Of a DNA stretch of 64,000 bases, positions 14,093 to 22,623 are shown piece after piece (the stretch's first letter is position 1; every line of letters begins with the position of its first letter). The stretch covers positions 744,001 through 808,000 of the forward strand of contig NC_026480.1 in assembly GCF_000328475.2 (NCBI RefSeq). Reading direction: 5' to 3'. This DNA is from Mycosarcoma maydis. Its lineage: Eukaryota > Basidiomycota > Ustilaginomycetes > Ustilaginales. The notes under the pieces were generated by a model, which worked only from the letters and a program-made list of their open reading frames with translations, had not been told where the DNA came from and did no database searches. Both the position numbers and the translations under genes were made by a program.

Positions 14093-15934
14093 ATGGCGTC
14101 CTTGGGTTCATTTCAGAGCTCCGATACGGCCTCAGATCCTTCAGCCGAAGCCTCGAAGAGCTACAATGGAAAGCTTCCCGACAAAACGACGTTCATAGCT
14201 ACGCTTTCCGGTGGTGCTTTCATCATTGGGCTCACAGGTGCGACTATATATGGTCTGAGAAAAGCAAAAATGCAAGCGCTGAAAGAGGCACAGGAGCTGG
14301 CCGAGGCTTCGATCGCGTCGGCGTCGGCGACGGCGAACCAAGCGACTCAGCCTGGGTCGACTTTGAATTGGGATGCGGCTGCTAGGTTCGCAGTACCTTC
14401 ATCACTGTCAGGAACAGGTCAACCAGGCAACGTACGAAAAAGAGCGGAGAAATCAGCGGCGGGTGATGAGAGGGCGGAACTGGAAAGCTCCAAGAGCAGA
14501 TTTGCCCTGTTCCGCCAATGGAGTGCTGCCATTCTTAATCCGTCAAAGAGGTCCGATGGGGGATCAGCATCCAGAGCGCCCACGTCGGTATTTGACGACG
14601 AGACGGGAATGTTACTTAGCGTGCTACGAAAGCGCAAAGCAGCTCCAATGCTTCCTGCAGTGACGTCGAATAGTTGCCCAGCTCGACCCGAGCTTTCTTC
14701 CAACGCAACGATGCCGTCCGTAGCAAAAGCCACAGCTGCATGCTCTCCTTCGACCGACACCAAGATCGATTACAGTGAGATGGATTCCACACTCGATTTT
14801 CTCGGCCTTTCAACTCCCGTACCCGCAGACGAGCAACAAAGACTCAAGGAGTTGGAAGAATCTGCCGCAAGCGAAACGGGTCCGAGGGGATTCTTCGAGT
14901 CCCCTGTGGGACTTTCGTTGAAGGCATTCCTGATCGCCACATCGATCGTCACATTTTCAACGCTCGCAACGGTGGAAGTGACAAAACGAGCGTTGGGTGT
15001 CGAAACGATGGACGAGTTTGTGGTGGCCATGACGAACATCATTCCGAGCCGGAAGAAAGGTGAAGCCAGCTTGGAGGGTGTGGCACCGCACATGCGCGTT
15101 GCTCGCGGTGGAGCCGAGGCGGAACCTCAGGTACCAATGCCAGCTGCAGCGGCACCTAAATCGGTCGACCAAGCACTGACGGACCTGAGCAACGCATCGA
15201 GCTTCGAAGAGTGGATGTCAACTCTCAAAACACAGCTGGACACGGAGCGAGATTTCGAAGTGGCGCGCAGATTTGCTAGTGTCGATACGTCTGCCTCCAA
15301 CGACTCGATCTCAACGTCTCGCGTAAGGCCGTACCATGTTCACTCGGCGCTGGAATTCGAGCATTTTGATGGCAGTGTCGAGGAATCCGTCTCTTTCTTA
15401 CGCTCCGTGCTCGCCATCTCGCCCATCTTACCATGCACAGCGTTCGGCCTGGGCCTCATCTCGGGCGTCCTCACATCGGGTCGTCGAGCTGGACTGGTGT
15501 TTATGGCCGAAAACGCGCATCGCTTACCAGACACGGTGCAAGGATGGTACTTTTACTCCAAGACGAAAAATTACAAGGTGTTGCTAGGAGCTGCCAAAGG
15601 TGGACTCAAGCAAGGTGCAAGGTTGGCTGTCTGGACGACTGGGTTTTGCCTGGCTGAACGCGTTGCGGAGCTGACGAGAGGCTCGATTGAGAAGCAATTT
15701 GGTGCAGGGAGGGGTAACAGCGATGGAATCATGCTCTCAGGTCATTGGACAGATGGAGCGCTGGCTGGCACAGCTACGGCAGCCGCTGCAACAGCGCTGT
15801 ACAGGTTGCCGAGACCGTCAGCGGTGCGAGTGTTTCAATTGGGATTGTTGGCTGGTGCGAGTACAGGTGGGATACGTGATTTCCAGGAGAGGCTGCTGCA
15901 TAAAGAAATCGGAGGTGTTGCTAGCCATACATGA
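14093..15934 (+). CDS. TMEM242-like domain joined to a Tim17/TIMMDC1-like membrane domain
   Basis: A 613-residue predicted mitochondrial inner-membrane protein. The first ATG of the open frame is used; the upstream 27 codons lack ATG. Residues about 31-60 (FIATLSGGAFIIGLTGATIY) and about 272-310 (LKAFLIATSIVTFSTLATVE, then ALGVETMDEFVVAMTNIIP) resemble the two halves of TMEM242, including its 'lGvxxmxeFrxxmxxxfP' end, but are split by a Ser/Ala-rich insert of about 200 residues. The C-terminal third has four Gly/Ala-rich membrane segments near 440, 502, 553 and 578 (e.g. GGLKQGARLAVWTTGFCLAE), spaced as in Tim17/22/23-family proteins such as TIMMDC1. Human TMEM242 acts in ATP-synthase c-ring and complex I assembly, and TIMMDC1 in complex I assembly. 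The fusion reading is inference from pattern, so the C-terminal assignment is tentative. Confidence 0.6.
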   Translation: MASLGSFQSSDTASDPSAEASKSYNGKLPDKTTFIATLSGGAFIIGLTGATIYGLRKAKMQALKEAQELAEASIASASATANQATQPGSTLNWDAAARFAVPSSLSGTGQPGNVRKRAEKSAAGDERAELESSKSRFALFRQWSAAILNPSKRSDGGSASRAPTSVFDDETGMLLSVLRKRKAAPMLPAVTSNSCPARPELSSNATMPSVAKATAACSPSTDTKIDYSEMDSTLDFLGLSTPVPADEQQRLKELEESAASETGPRGFFESPVGLSLKAFLIATSIVTFSTLATVEVTKRALGVETMDEFVVAMTNIIPSRKKGEASLEGVAPHMRVARGGAEAEPQVPMPAAAAPKSVDQALTDLSNASSFEEWMSTLKTQLDTERDFEVARRFASVDTSASNDSISTSRVRPYHVHSALEFEHFDGSVEESVSFLRSVLAISPILPCTAFGLGLISGVLTSGRRAGLVFMAENAHRLPDTVQGWYFYSKTKNYKVLLGAAKGGLKQGARLAVWTTGFCLAERVAELTRGSIEKQFGAGRGNSDGIMLSGHWTDGALAGTATAAAATALYRLPRPSAVRVFQLGLLAGASTGGIRDFQERLLHKEIGGVASHT

Positions 15935-16121
15935 ATAGTAAACTCTCTTCTTTCTCACGAGTGACGCCATGGCAGAGAGAAGCGAATCACAGAGTGCGGC
16001 AACCAGACGAGCTAAGGAACAGACGTGTGGTTTCAAATCGGAGATGACCGGTGCAACGAAGCGAAAAGGAAGAACGAGAATCACAGACACAGAATGTCGA
16101 AACCAAGACAAACTGGCGGGC

Positions 16122-17078
16122 TTACTTCGGTCGAACCTGTCGCTGCTCAGCTACGAATTGAGGGGTGTGACCAGAGTCAAGGTACTGATCGGCGGCGCTG
16201 TTGGGCACGTAGAATTCCGAGAGATTTTCTTTTCTCTGCTGCATTTTGAGCTCCGTGTTGATGCCGTAGTGCTGATCGCGGGTGTCGATCATGTTACCGG
16301 ATGCCCCGCCGTATTTGGGGTCGGTGGGCATCATGAGACGAGGTGGACCGAGTGGAACATCCGAAGTAGGCGGATGCCAGAGGTGACTGTGTTCGTGATT
16401 ATGATGGACCGTAACGGTACAGCGCCATGCCGAATTTGCGGGCAAAAATCGTGAATGTGAAACAGTCGTGAGTGTGGAATGCGCCTTATTTTTCAATGTG
16501 TCATTCGTAATTGTTCTTTTAGACTGGATTCATGATTTGTGATTCGTGATTCGTGACTTGCGTCTATACTCCGACGTCAACGAGAAACCATTTTTGGCAG
16601 TCACGAGTGGACAGAGAAATACGTACATTGCTTTTCCATACAGTTTCTTGATTCTGGCCAGAGCAGCCATCTCGGCAGCGTCAGGCACAGCACCGCCTGT
16701 AGCGCCAAGACCGCTGATTGAGCTGATGGCATCTTGGGCGCTCTTGACTGCACCAGCTGCAACGTCGGCGACTGCGCCAGCCCGGAGTCCAATCAGCACA
16801 AGCGATCCACTCATGACTTCGTACACATGCGAATGCCAGTATTTTTTCTCTTGCTCTGGCAATTGCAGGAACCTTTGTTCAGGAATCATGTATTCGACTC
16901 CGATGAGTTTGGCGTCTGCTTGGTCGGACTCGTAGATGAGACATTGAAAGTGGTCGCCAGTCGCACTGCATGAGCAGTAGTGGACCGAGGACACTATCTC
17001 TGCGCGATCATCGGCGACGACATGGTAGGCGTGGAGCGCCTGGTGGATCTTATCCACCGGTGCGAATCTGTTGACCAT
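16122..17078 (-). CDS. Oil-body-associated protein-like (DUF1264, OBAP1 family)
   Basis: Member of the DUF1264/OBAP1 family, known from seed oil bodies in plants and widespread but poorly studied in fungi; the biochemical role is unknown. Two exons: 17078-16627 and 16386-16122, with a 240-base intron (GTACGT...CACAG). The phase-2 splice rebuilds KLYGKAIHLWHPPTSD, the hallmark of the family (YGK-x-x-H-x-W-x-P followed by LPLGPP-LMM, here VPLGPPRLMM). The product has 238 residues. Exon 1 holds PVDKIHQALHAYHVV, the CSCS...QCLIY segment and YMIPEQRFLQLPEQEKKYWH, all in family order. An upstream small exon adding residues before MVNRF cannot be excluded, because plant members start about 20-30 residues earlier. 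Confidence 0.88.
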
Positions 17079-17964
17079 TCTTGATGAAATTGCTTTGATA
17101 CAAAAGCCTGGAGGTTGTGGGTGGTGTTGGTGGTTCAAGATGGTCCAACGAGCCGTAACCTGCTCACCACATTCGTGATTCGTGATTGTGAAGACGAGTC
17201 ATCAACCTGGGTCCACTGTATCCACTTTAGTCAGCACAGCCGCCAAGGCGTAGCCAGTCACAGCAGTGTGACAAGATGGCAAACTGACGAAGCATGATAT
17301 GCGGAATTTCGATAGCTGACACATCCTCGTGACTACTCCAAGCTCAGGCACCGGATGTGAGTGTGAGCCGCTGAACTCAATTTTTGACAGACGAGCGAGC
17401 TTTCAATCCCAGACGGCTCAACACATGCGCTTCCACACAGAGAGAGCTTCGGTAATGCATCGGCTACTGGTGCAAGACGCCACTTTCGGGGTAGAAGATC
17501 ATTGGTGCCCGCTCATGAACATACATGATACATTTCCACACCTAGTGACACGAGTAAAGGGCGAGCATGATTTGGGTGATACGCGAACACAAAACCCGTC
17601 CGTCAATCGCATATGGATACAAGAATCACGAATGGAACCCATTGATATTAATTACGGAAGTCGCGGGGGATACAGACGGTGCTTTGTTTCTTTAGTGTCA
17701 GCGGTGACCGATGGCGTGCTGCAACTAATATTCACCAGCAGCATGCACGATCCACGATTGGGAAGCCAAACGGGGGTTTGTCGACGCAAACGTAATGGAC
17801 TAAGTTATGTTGTTCGAGTGCTTTGTCTTACATCGCTCAAGTACGCGGGTCGTTCCAAGGCAAGCACCGAAGCTACACCACAAAGCGCGGGGCCCGGAAT
17901 TTGGTCGCGCTTGCGAATAGACTGACAGCTAGCTGCTTTCAGCTGACACAATGACTAACGGTAC

Positions 17965-18012
17965 CGAAAACCAAACCAAACCGAACCAGACCAGACCAAA
18001 ACAAACCAAACG
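17965..18012. repeat. 5-bp tandem repeat (AACCA)n
   Basis: About nine imperfect copies of AACCA with variants GACCA and AACCG, in non-coding DNA. Confidence 0.85.
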
Positions 18013-18442
18013 ACATGCAGGCCGAGAAGCAAACAATCGTCTTTTGACCTCAATTCGAATCCGAAGTAGGTACACCAGAGGTTTGATGAATGCAACGCCG
18101 ATGATCTCATGTCTAGAGACTCGTGAACGGGTGAAATGGCTGGGTGGATGACGAGCAGAACCCACAACTGGTGGTACCTCGGAAAGCGAAGAAAACAAAT
18201 TGATTAATCGAATTGTGAATTTCCTCAGGTGCCTGCGTGCTGCCTGCGTACTGCTTTTTAGGCTGTTCGGCATTGAATTCGGGCGCAGGCACGCGCGAGT
18301 TGTCTCATCAACTTAAGGCAGGCGATCGAGATCCAGACTCCGGTCAGTGATAAAAAAGCCGCTTGTCTAGACCTTTGTCTGAACGTGAGCCAAAGCTCAA
18401 AAATAATCAGACAACGAACGATACGGCATCCAACCACTTGCG

Positions 18443-18637
18443 CTATTGTTCGCGACCAGCCAATCGTCCCTTTGTGGTAGCGAGGTTCGTTGACAAGCGA
18501 CGGACGTCGGTAGCATACCTCTCCACCGCCCTTGTCAACTGACCAGCCCTTGTCATCGCCGGTCCGCCTTCGTGATTCGAGGTCAAGTACACCGTCTCTC
18601 TGCTGCTCAAGTTCCCGCTAAAGCTAGAACCATCCAT
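18443..18637 (-). CDS. Possible small protein, 64 residues
   Basis: An ATG-started frame (MDGSSFSGNLSSRETVYL...) ending in a basic helical segment (YATDVRRLSTNLATTKGRL). It matches no family I know. Composition is protein-like and it stands alone in a 2-kb spacer, but a frame this short can occur by chance. No clear promoter or introns were seen. Confidence 0.25.
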   Translation of the reverse strand: MDGSSFSGNLSSRETVYLTSNHEGGPAMTRAGQLTRAVERYATDVRRLSTNLATTKGRLAGREQ

Positions 18638-19022
18638 TCGTGATTAGCGAAATGCAGAGAATGCTAAGAGTGCTGTCAGTTGAGCCCGTTACCGTTACCG
18701 GATTCGACACGACTCGCGCACCGCCTTGTACGCTTAGGCTTCTCATTTTCGACACAGTCAGACTGCCTTCGCGCCATCAGCACGGCTTGGCCTCCTGCCA
18801 ATCGTGAATTGTCTCTCCGCACCCCAATTTATGCCTCGGCGCTTTAGTCTTTAGACACATAGCTTCAGCATCGTACTGGACCCTTTTCGCGGTCAAAGTC
18901 ACGGTCGCCGTCGCCGTCGCCGTGGCCATCGCCGTGGTCGCCACCGTCCTTCGCTCACCCTTATGGTCATTCCCTCGCCCTCACCATCCTCTTCTGCTTC
19001 ATCTCAACGCTACATACGCCCA

Positions 19023-19122
19023 NNNNNNNNNNNNNNNNNNNNNNNNNNNNNNNNNNNNNNNNNNNNNNNNNNNNNNNNNNNNNNNNNNNNNNNNNNNNNN
19101 NNNNNNNNNNNNNNNNNNNNNN
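19023..19122. other. Assembly gap (100 N)
   Basis: Exactly 100 consecutive N, the conventional size for a gap of unknown length. It lies 151 bases before the ATG of the zinc-cluster transcription factor, so leader or upstream-exon sequence could be missing. Confidence 1.
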
Positions 19123-19273
19123 GAACACCGTTGCCCATCCTATCATCATGCTTCACTATCAGACTTTCCATCTCACAGCCGTGCCGAGATTCTGACGTCG
19201 TGAACCAACCTCCTCAGCTTCCTATTCACACCAACCAGCCGCCAACACCCTCGCTGCAGGAGTCCAGCGCCCC

Positions 19274-22225
19274 ATGCGCCAGCTCGTTTCTGAGCAGCAG
19301 CTCCAACTTGCCGACATTCACCGCTTCACTCCTTCATGCTCACGCGGTCGCCAAAAGAAGCTCAAATGCGATACAAATCTCCCATGCAACCAGTGCATAG
19401 TTAAAGGCGTCCACGACGACTGTCGCAAAGACTCCAGAATACCACGAGGCAGAAAGCGTCCAAAGTTAGCACCCCCTAGCTCTACGGACAACGCCAACGA
19501 CGAGATTGCTTTCCTGCGCAAACGCGTTAAAGAGCTCGAGCAGATAATCGCTCGAAAAGATAAAGCTGCCTCATCCTCTCAGCCTTCCTCTCCTTCTACC
19601 AGCCACCGTCCGTTGAGTAAGCACGCCGCATCGTCGTACGGGCTTGGCACTAGTTCGCGCGGATCCCAGACCACCGGCCCTTCCGAGCTAGGCTACAGCC
19701 AGTCGCGAGAGCGCTACAGCATCGCCTCTCCTTCATCTGACTCGGACGAAGACGAGGTTGGCGACATGGAAACCTCTCTGTCCACGCTGGAAAAGCTGGC
19801 AGCATCAGATCCTCGCGTCAGCGAACCTGGTCACGGCAAAGCAATGTACAAGCAGATTAACAGCGTCACTCCAAGGCAAATCTCACGCAGAACTTGCAGC
19901 TCCTACTTTTCCGCACCAGCCGCATTCAACGAGCGCATCGAGATCATCAAGCTTGCCAAGCGTATCTTGCCCGAGAAGCACCTCGTCGATACGCTAATCT
20001 ACACCTTCAACCTGCGTTGTCACAATTTAGTCGGCCGCATCGTGCACATGCCTTCGTTCCAAAAAGACATTGACTTTTTCACCCGCGCCTCCATCGAAGA
20101 CCTGCTCACTGCACCACAAGACATGTCGGACCTCGCGCGCTACCTCATGATCCTTCGTCTTGGCATGCGCTTCTATCCTTGGAAGGGCGGAATGTTCATT
20201 GACGACACGACGCCAGAATTCACCGCCATCAACGCGCTCAAGAATCGCGGTGACGACATCTCTCTTCAATGGCTCAACTTGGCAAAGAGAGCCCTGGCCC
20301 TCGACCGCGACTTTAGCCTCAACTCACTCCCAGCAATTCAGACCGCCATTCTTATGCTCCTAGATGGACGTGAGTCTCCGTCCTACCTGCGCATGCTCCT
20401 CCGCATCTCCATTCAGACGGCTTTGGATATGGGCCTTCATCGTCTTGGCAACGCTATGCCTTCCCCCAACAACCCTGACGATGATATCATCCACATCGAG
20501 TCGGGTGTCCGCATCTGGTGGTACCTCGTCGTCAAAGATTGGTGCTCGGCTCAACGAGAAGGTGCATACACCATCCATCCGTCACAGATGACCACACGAA
20601 AGCCCTTACACACTACCGATGCGCGCCTCTCCGAGGGCCGCACCGATGAGATCTCGCTCGACGACTATTGCGAAACCAGCTACACCCTCTGCCAAATCGA
20701 GCTAGCCAACATCATCCGTGAGAGCATCGATCTGCGCAACGAACAGAGCACCCTTGGAGGCGCTTACGACGTCATCTCGCCCAACAACAAAAAGCTGCTT
20801 CACGTCAAGCTCGAGACTTTCCTCAGCGACTTGCCTCCCTTCTACCGCCTCGATAGCACCGAGATGCGACCCGGCGTGCTGGCCGTTCAGAGGTGTCTAT
20901 TGCATCAGCAGACTTTCGACGTACTGCTCAAGTTGAACCGCAAAAGCCTATCTTCGTACAGCGAACGCGCCACCTGTGCTTTGCTTGCCGAGCAGATTGT
21001 CTCAACCCAAAAGCTGCTTCGTAGTGTTTGTCCTGTCATTGATGGCTTCTGGGTCAATTTCCTGCATCTTTTCGGTGCGACCTTGACTCTGACCATTTCG
21101 CTCCTGCTCGACGACGATTTGACCGAGGAAACAAGAAGCCGGCGCCGCGGCAAAGTGCACACAGCTCTGGCCACTATGCGCGAGACGCCGGGTTCGGATC
21201 GTGGTAGCCAGATTATCGAAACCTTACTCCAAGAGGAGCAGAAGCAATGGGCGGCTGGTCCGAAAGACTCATCTCGCCGAAAGCTCAATTTCGCCGCTTT
21301 GACCAGGCGCATTGTAGCGCAGACATCCGAGCTAGCAGGCACGCCGGCTCGAACAGAAACCATCACTACTCCCATCGAGGGATCAAGCTCGAGCTGCAAT
21401 TTGGCGCAAAATTTCGAGCGAAACGGAGGTGTCGGCATCTTGACTTGGGACACCACTCCGGACGAATCTGTGGTTCCAGCTTTCGCCTCTTCATGGGGTG
21501 CTGATATCACTGACCCTACCGATCCCACGGGACTGCTCAGCTCATACGTGCCCCAGCCTGTCGAAGATGGGCAGATTGACGACCTCGGTCCGAAGGAGCC
21601 GTGTATGTATCACCGGCCTCCTACTCGACCTTATGAGCACAGTCTGCGTCCATGGCAGGAGCCTAGTCAGGCAGCCACTTCTAACCAAGCTTGTGCTACC
21701 AATGGCATCGAGAACAACCTTTGGGATTGGGTGTTTTCGCAGGCTGTGATCCATTGCGGACCTGAGCCGCCGGTGGAGGGCCCACCGCGAGCTGCTATCA
21801 CATCGAAAGCGTCATCTGTTGTACCAACTCCTGCATGGTCCTCTTCGAGCGCGTCGCGTGCCGCACTGCCACCAATTTCGGCTACGAGGATCCACACACC
21901 TGCTAGTACTGCCAGCGAGCCATCTAGCGCGTCGACCACGTACTCGTATAGCTACAGTGGTCAGCACTCGCACCAGCGCAGCTCATACAGCTCGAACAGT
22001 TCGCACTCTCACAGCTCGCACTCGCACTCTCCGCGCGCTGCTGCTCCTGCTCTTGTACCATCGGTGCTCTCGCCGCTCCCAGCTCGCGATGCACCTTGCT
22101 TGCTCCCGGATCGTGCTGGAGTCAAATCCAACACCACTACCTACACCCACACCCACCCTCCTCCTCTACCACCTCCGCCTACTTCACTTCGAGGCTGGTC
22201 CGACCACCACGCTTCCAGAAGCTGA
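19274..22225 (+). CDS. Zn2Cys6-type fungal transcription factor with a degenerate zinc cluster
   Basis: A 983-residue single-exon frame predicted to be a nuclear DNA-binding regulator. The zinc-cluster segment (about 21-52) reads SCSRGRQKKLKC, then DTNLPCNQC, then IVKGVHDDC. Compared with the family pattern CxxC-x6-C-x5-C-x2-C-x6-8-C, the second cysteine is replaced by Gly (codon GGT), leaving five of six ligands. A basic linker (RIPRGRKRPK) and a short coiled coil (EIAFLRKRVKELEQIIARK) follow, as in dimeric Gal4-type factors. Residues about 240-560 resemble the fungal-specific regulatory domain (LRCHNLVGRIVHMPSF; SIQTALDMGLHRLG; VRIWWYLVVKDW). The C-terminus is Ser/His-rich. The start is uncertain because of the gap just upstream; an alternative 5' exon could in principle change the zinc cluster. 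Confidence 0.85.
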   Translation: MRQLVSEQQLQLADIHRFTPSCSRGRQKKLKCDTNLPCNQCIVKGVHDDCRKDSRIPRGRKRPKLAPPSSTDNANDEIAFLRKRVKELEQIIARKDKAASSSQPSSPSTSHRPLSKHAASSYGLGTSSRGSQTTGPSELGYSQSRERYSIASPSSDSDEDEVGDMETSLSTLEKLAASDPRVSEPGHGKAMYKQINSVTPRQISRRTCSSYFSAPAAFNERIEIIKLAKRILPEKHLVDTLIYTFNLRCHNLVGRIVHMPSFQKDIDFFTRASIEDLLTAPQDMSDLARYLMILRLGMRFYPWKGGMFIDDTTPEFTAINALKNRGDDISLQWLNLAKRALALDRDFSLNSLPAIQTAILMLLDGRESPSYLRMLLRISIQTALDMGLHRLGNAMPSPNNPDDDIIHIESGVRIWWYLVVKDWCSAQREGAYTIHPSQMTTRKPLHTTDARLSEGRTDEISLDDYCETSYTLCQIELANIIRESIDLRNEQSTLGGAYDVISPNNKKLLHVKLETFLSDLPPFYRLDSTEMRPGVLAVQRCLLHQQTFDVLLKLNRKSLSSYSERATCALLAEQIVSTQKLLRSVCPVIDGFWVNFLHLFGATLTLTISLLLDDDLTEETRSRRRGKVHTALATMRETPGSDRGSQIIETLLQEEQKQWAAGPKDSSRRKLNFAALTRRIVAQTSELAGTPARTETITTPIEGSSSSCNLAQNFERNGGVGILTWDTTPDESVVPAFASSWGADITDPTDPTGLLSSYVPQPVEDGQIDDLGPKEPCMYHRPPTRPYEHSLRPWQEPSQAATSNQACATNGIENNLWDWVFSQAVIHCGPEPPVEGPPRAAITSKASSVVPTPAWSSSSASRAALPPISATRIHTPASTASEPSSASTTYSYSYSGQHSHQRSSYSSNSSHSHSSHSHSPRAAAPALVPSVLSPLPARDAPCLLPDRAGVKSNTTTYTHTHPPPLPPPPTSLRGWSDHHASRS

Positions 22226-22623
22226 ACACATGACGCCTTACATAAGATCGTACGCGTGACCTGCACAGTTTTGGCTCCCTTTAATCGATCTACTCGACCT
22301 TACACCATGCTTTCGCTTAATCTTTTTCTGTCCTGCATCCATTCGTAAACAACAGGCGACTCGAATCACGCCCATCCCTGATTGTATTCTTCTAGTGTAA
22401 CACCATTCTCATTGACAGCTAGACGTCATTTGTCATCGTGATGCTCGGTTTGGCGTGTGCCGGTGATGTGGGTACTGTACACGACTCAGCTCAGAGATGG
22501 TGAGCAGTTTGCGACGAGCAGACGAGCAGACAAGCGGGAAGAACGAGATACGAAACACACACAAACGAAGACGAATGTTTATAACTGGAATCAAAAGGGA
22601 CTAAACGAAGGACGTAGATGGGA

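Larger units (their letters stand above)
17079..19273. other. Intergenic region with repeats and assembly gap
   Basis: About 2.2 kb without a well-supported gene. It holds TCGTGA motifs near 17170-17190, a 5-bp repeat (17965-18012), a possible 64-codon ORF (18443-18637), hexamer GTCGCC repeats at about 18903-18945, and the 100-N gap. The 198-codon plus-strand frame at 17329-17925 starts without ATG and resembles nothing I know. The 3' end is the promoter or leader of the transcription-factor gene at 19274, part of which may be missing in the gap. Confidence 0.55.

Noticed and set aside
17329..17925. 198-codon plus-strand open frame
   Set aside because: It starts without ATG, the first ATG is about 32 codons in, composition is not protein-like, and no family resemblance was seen.
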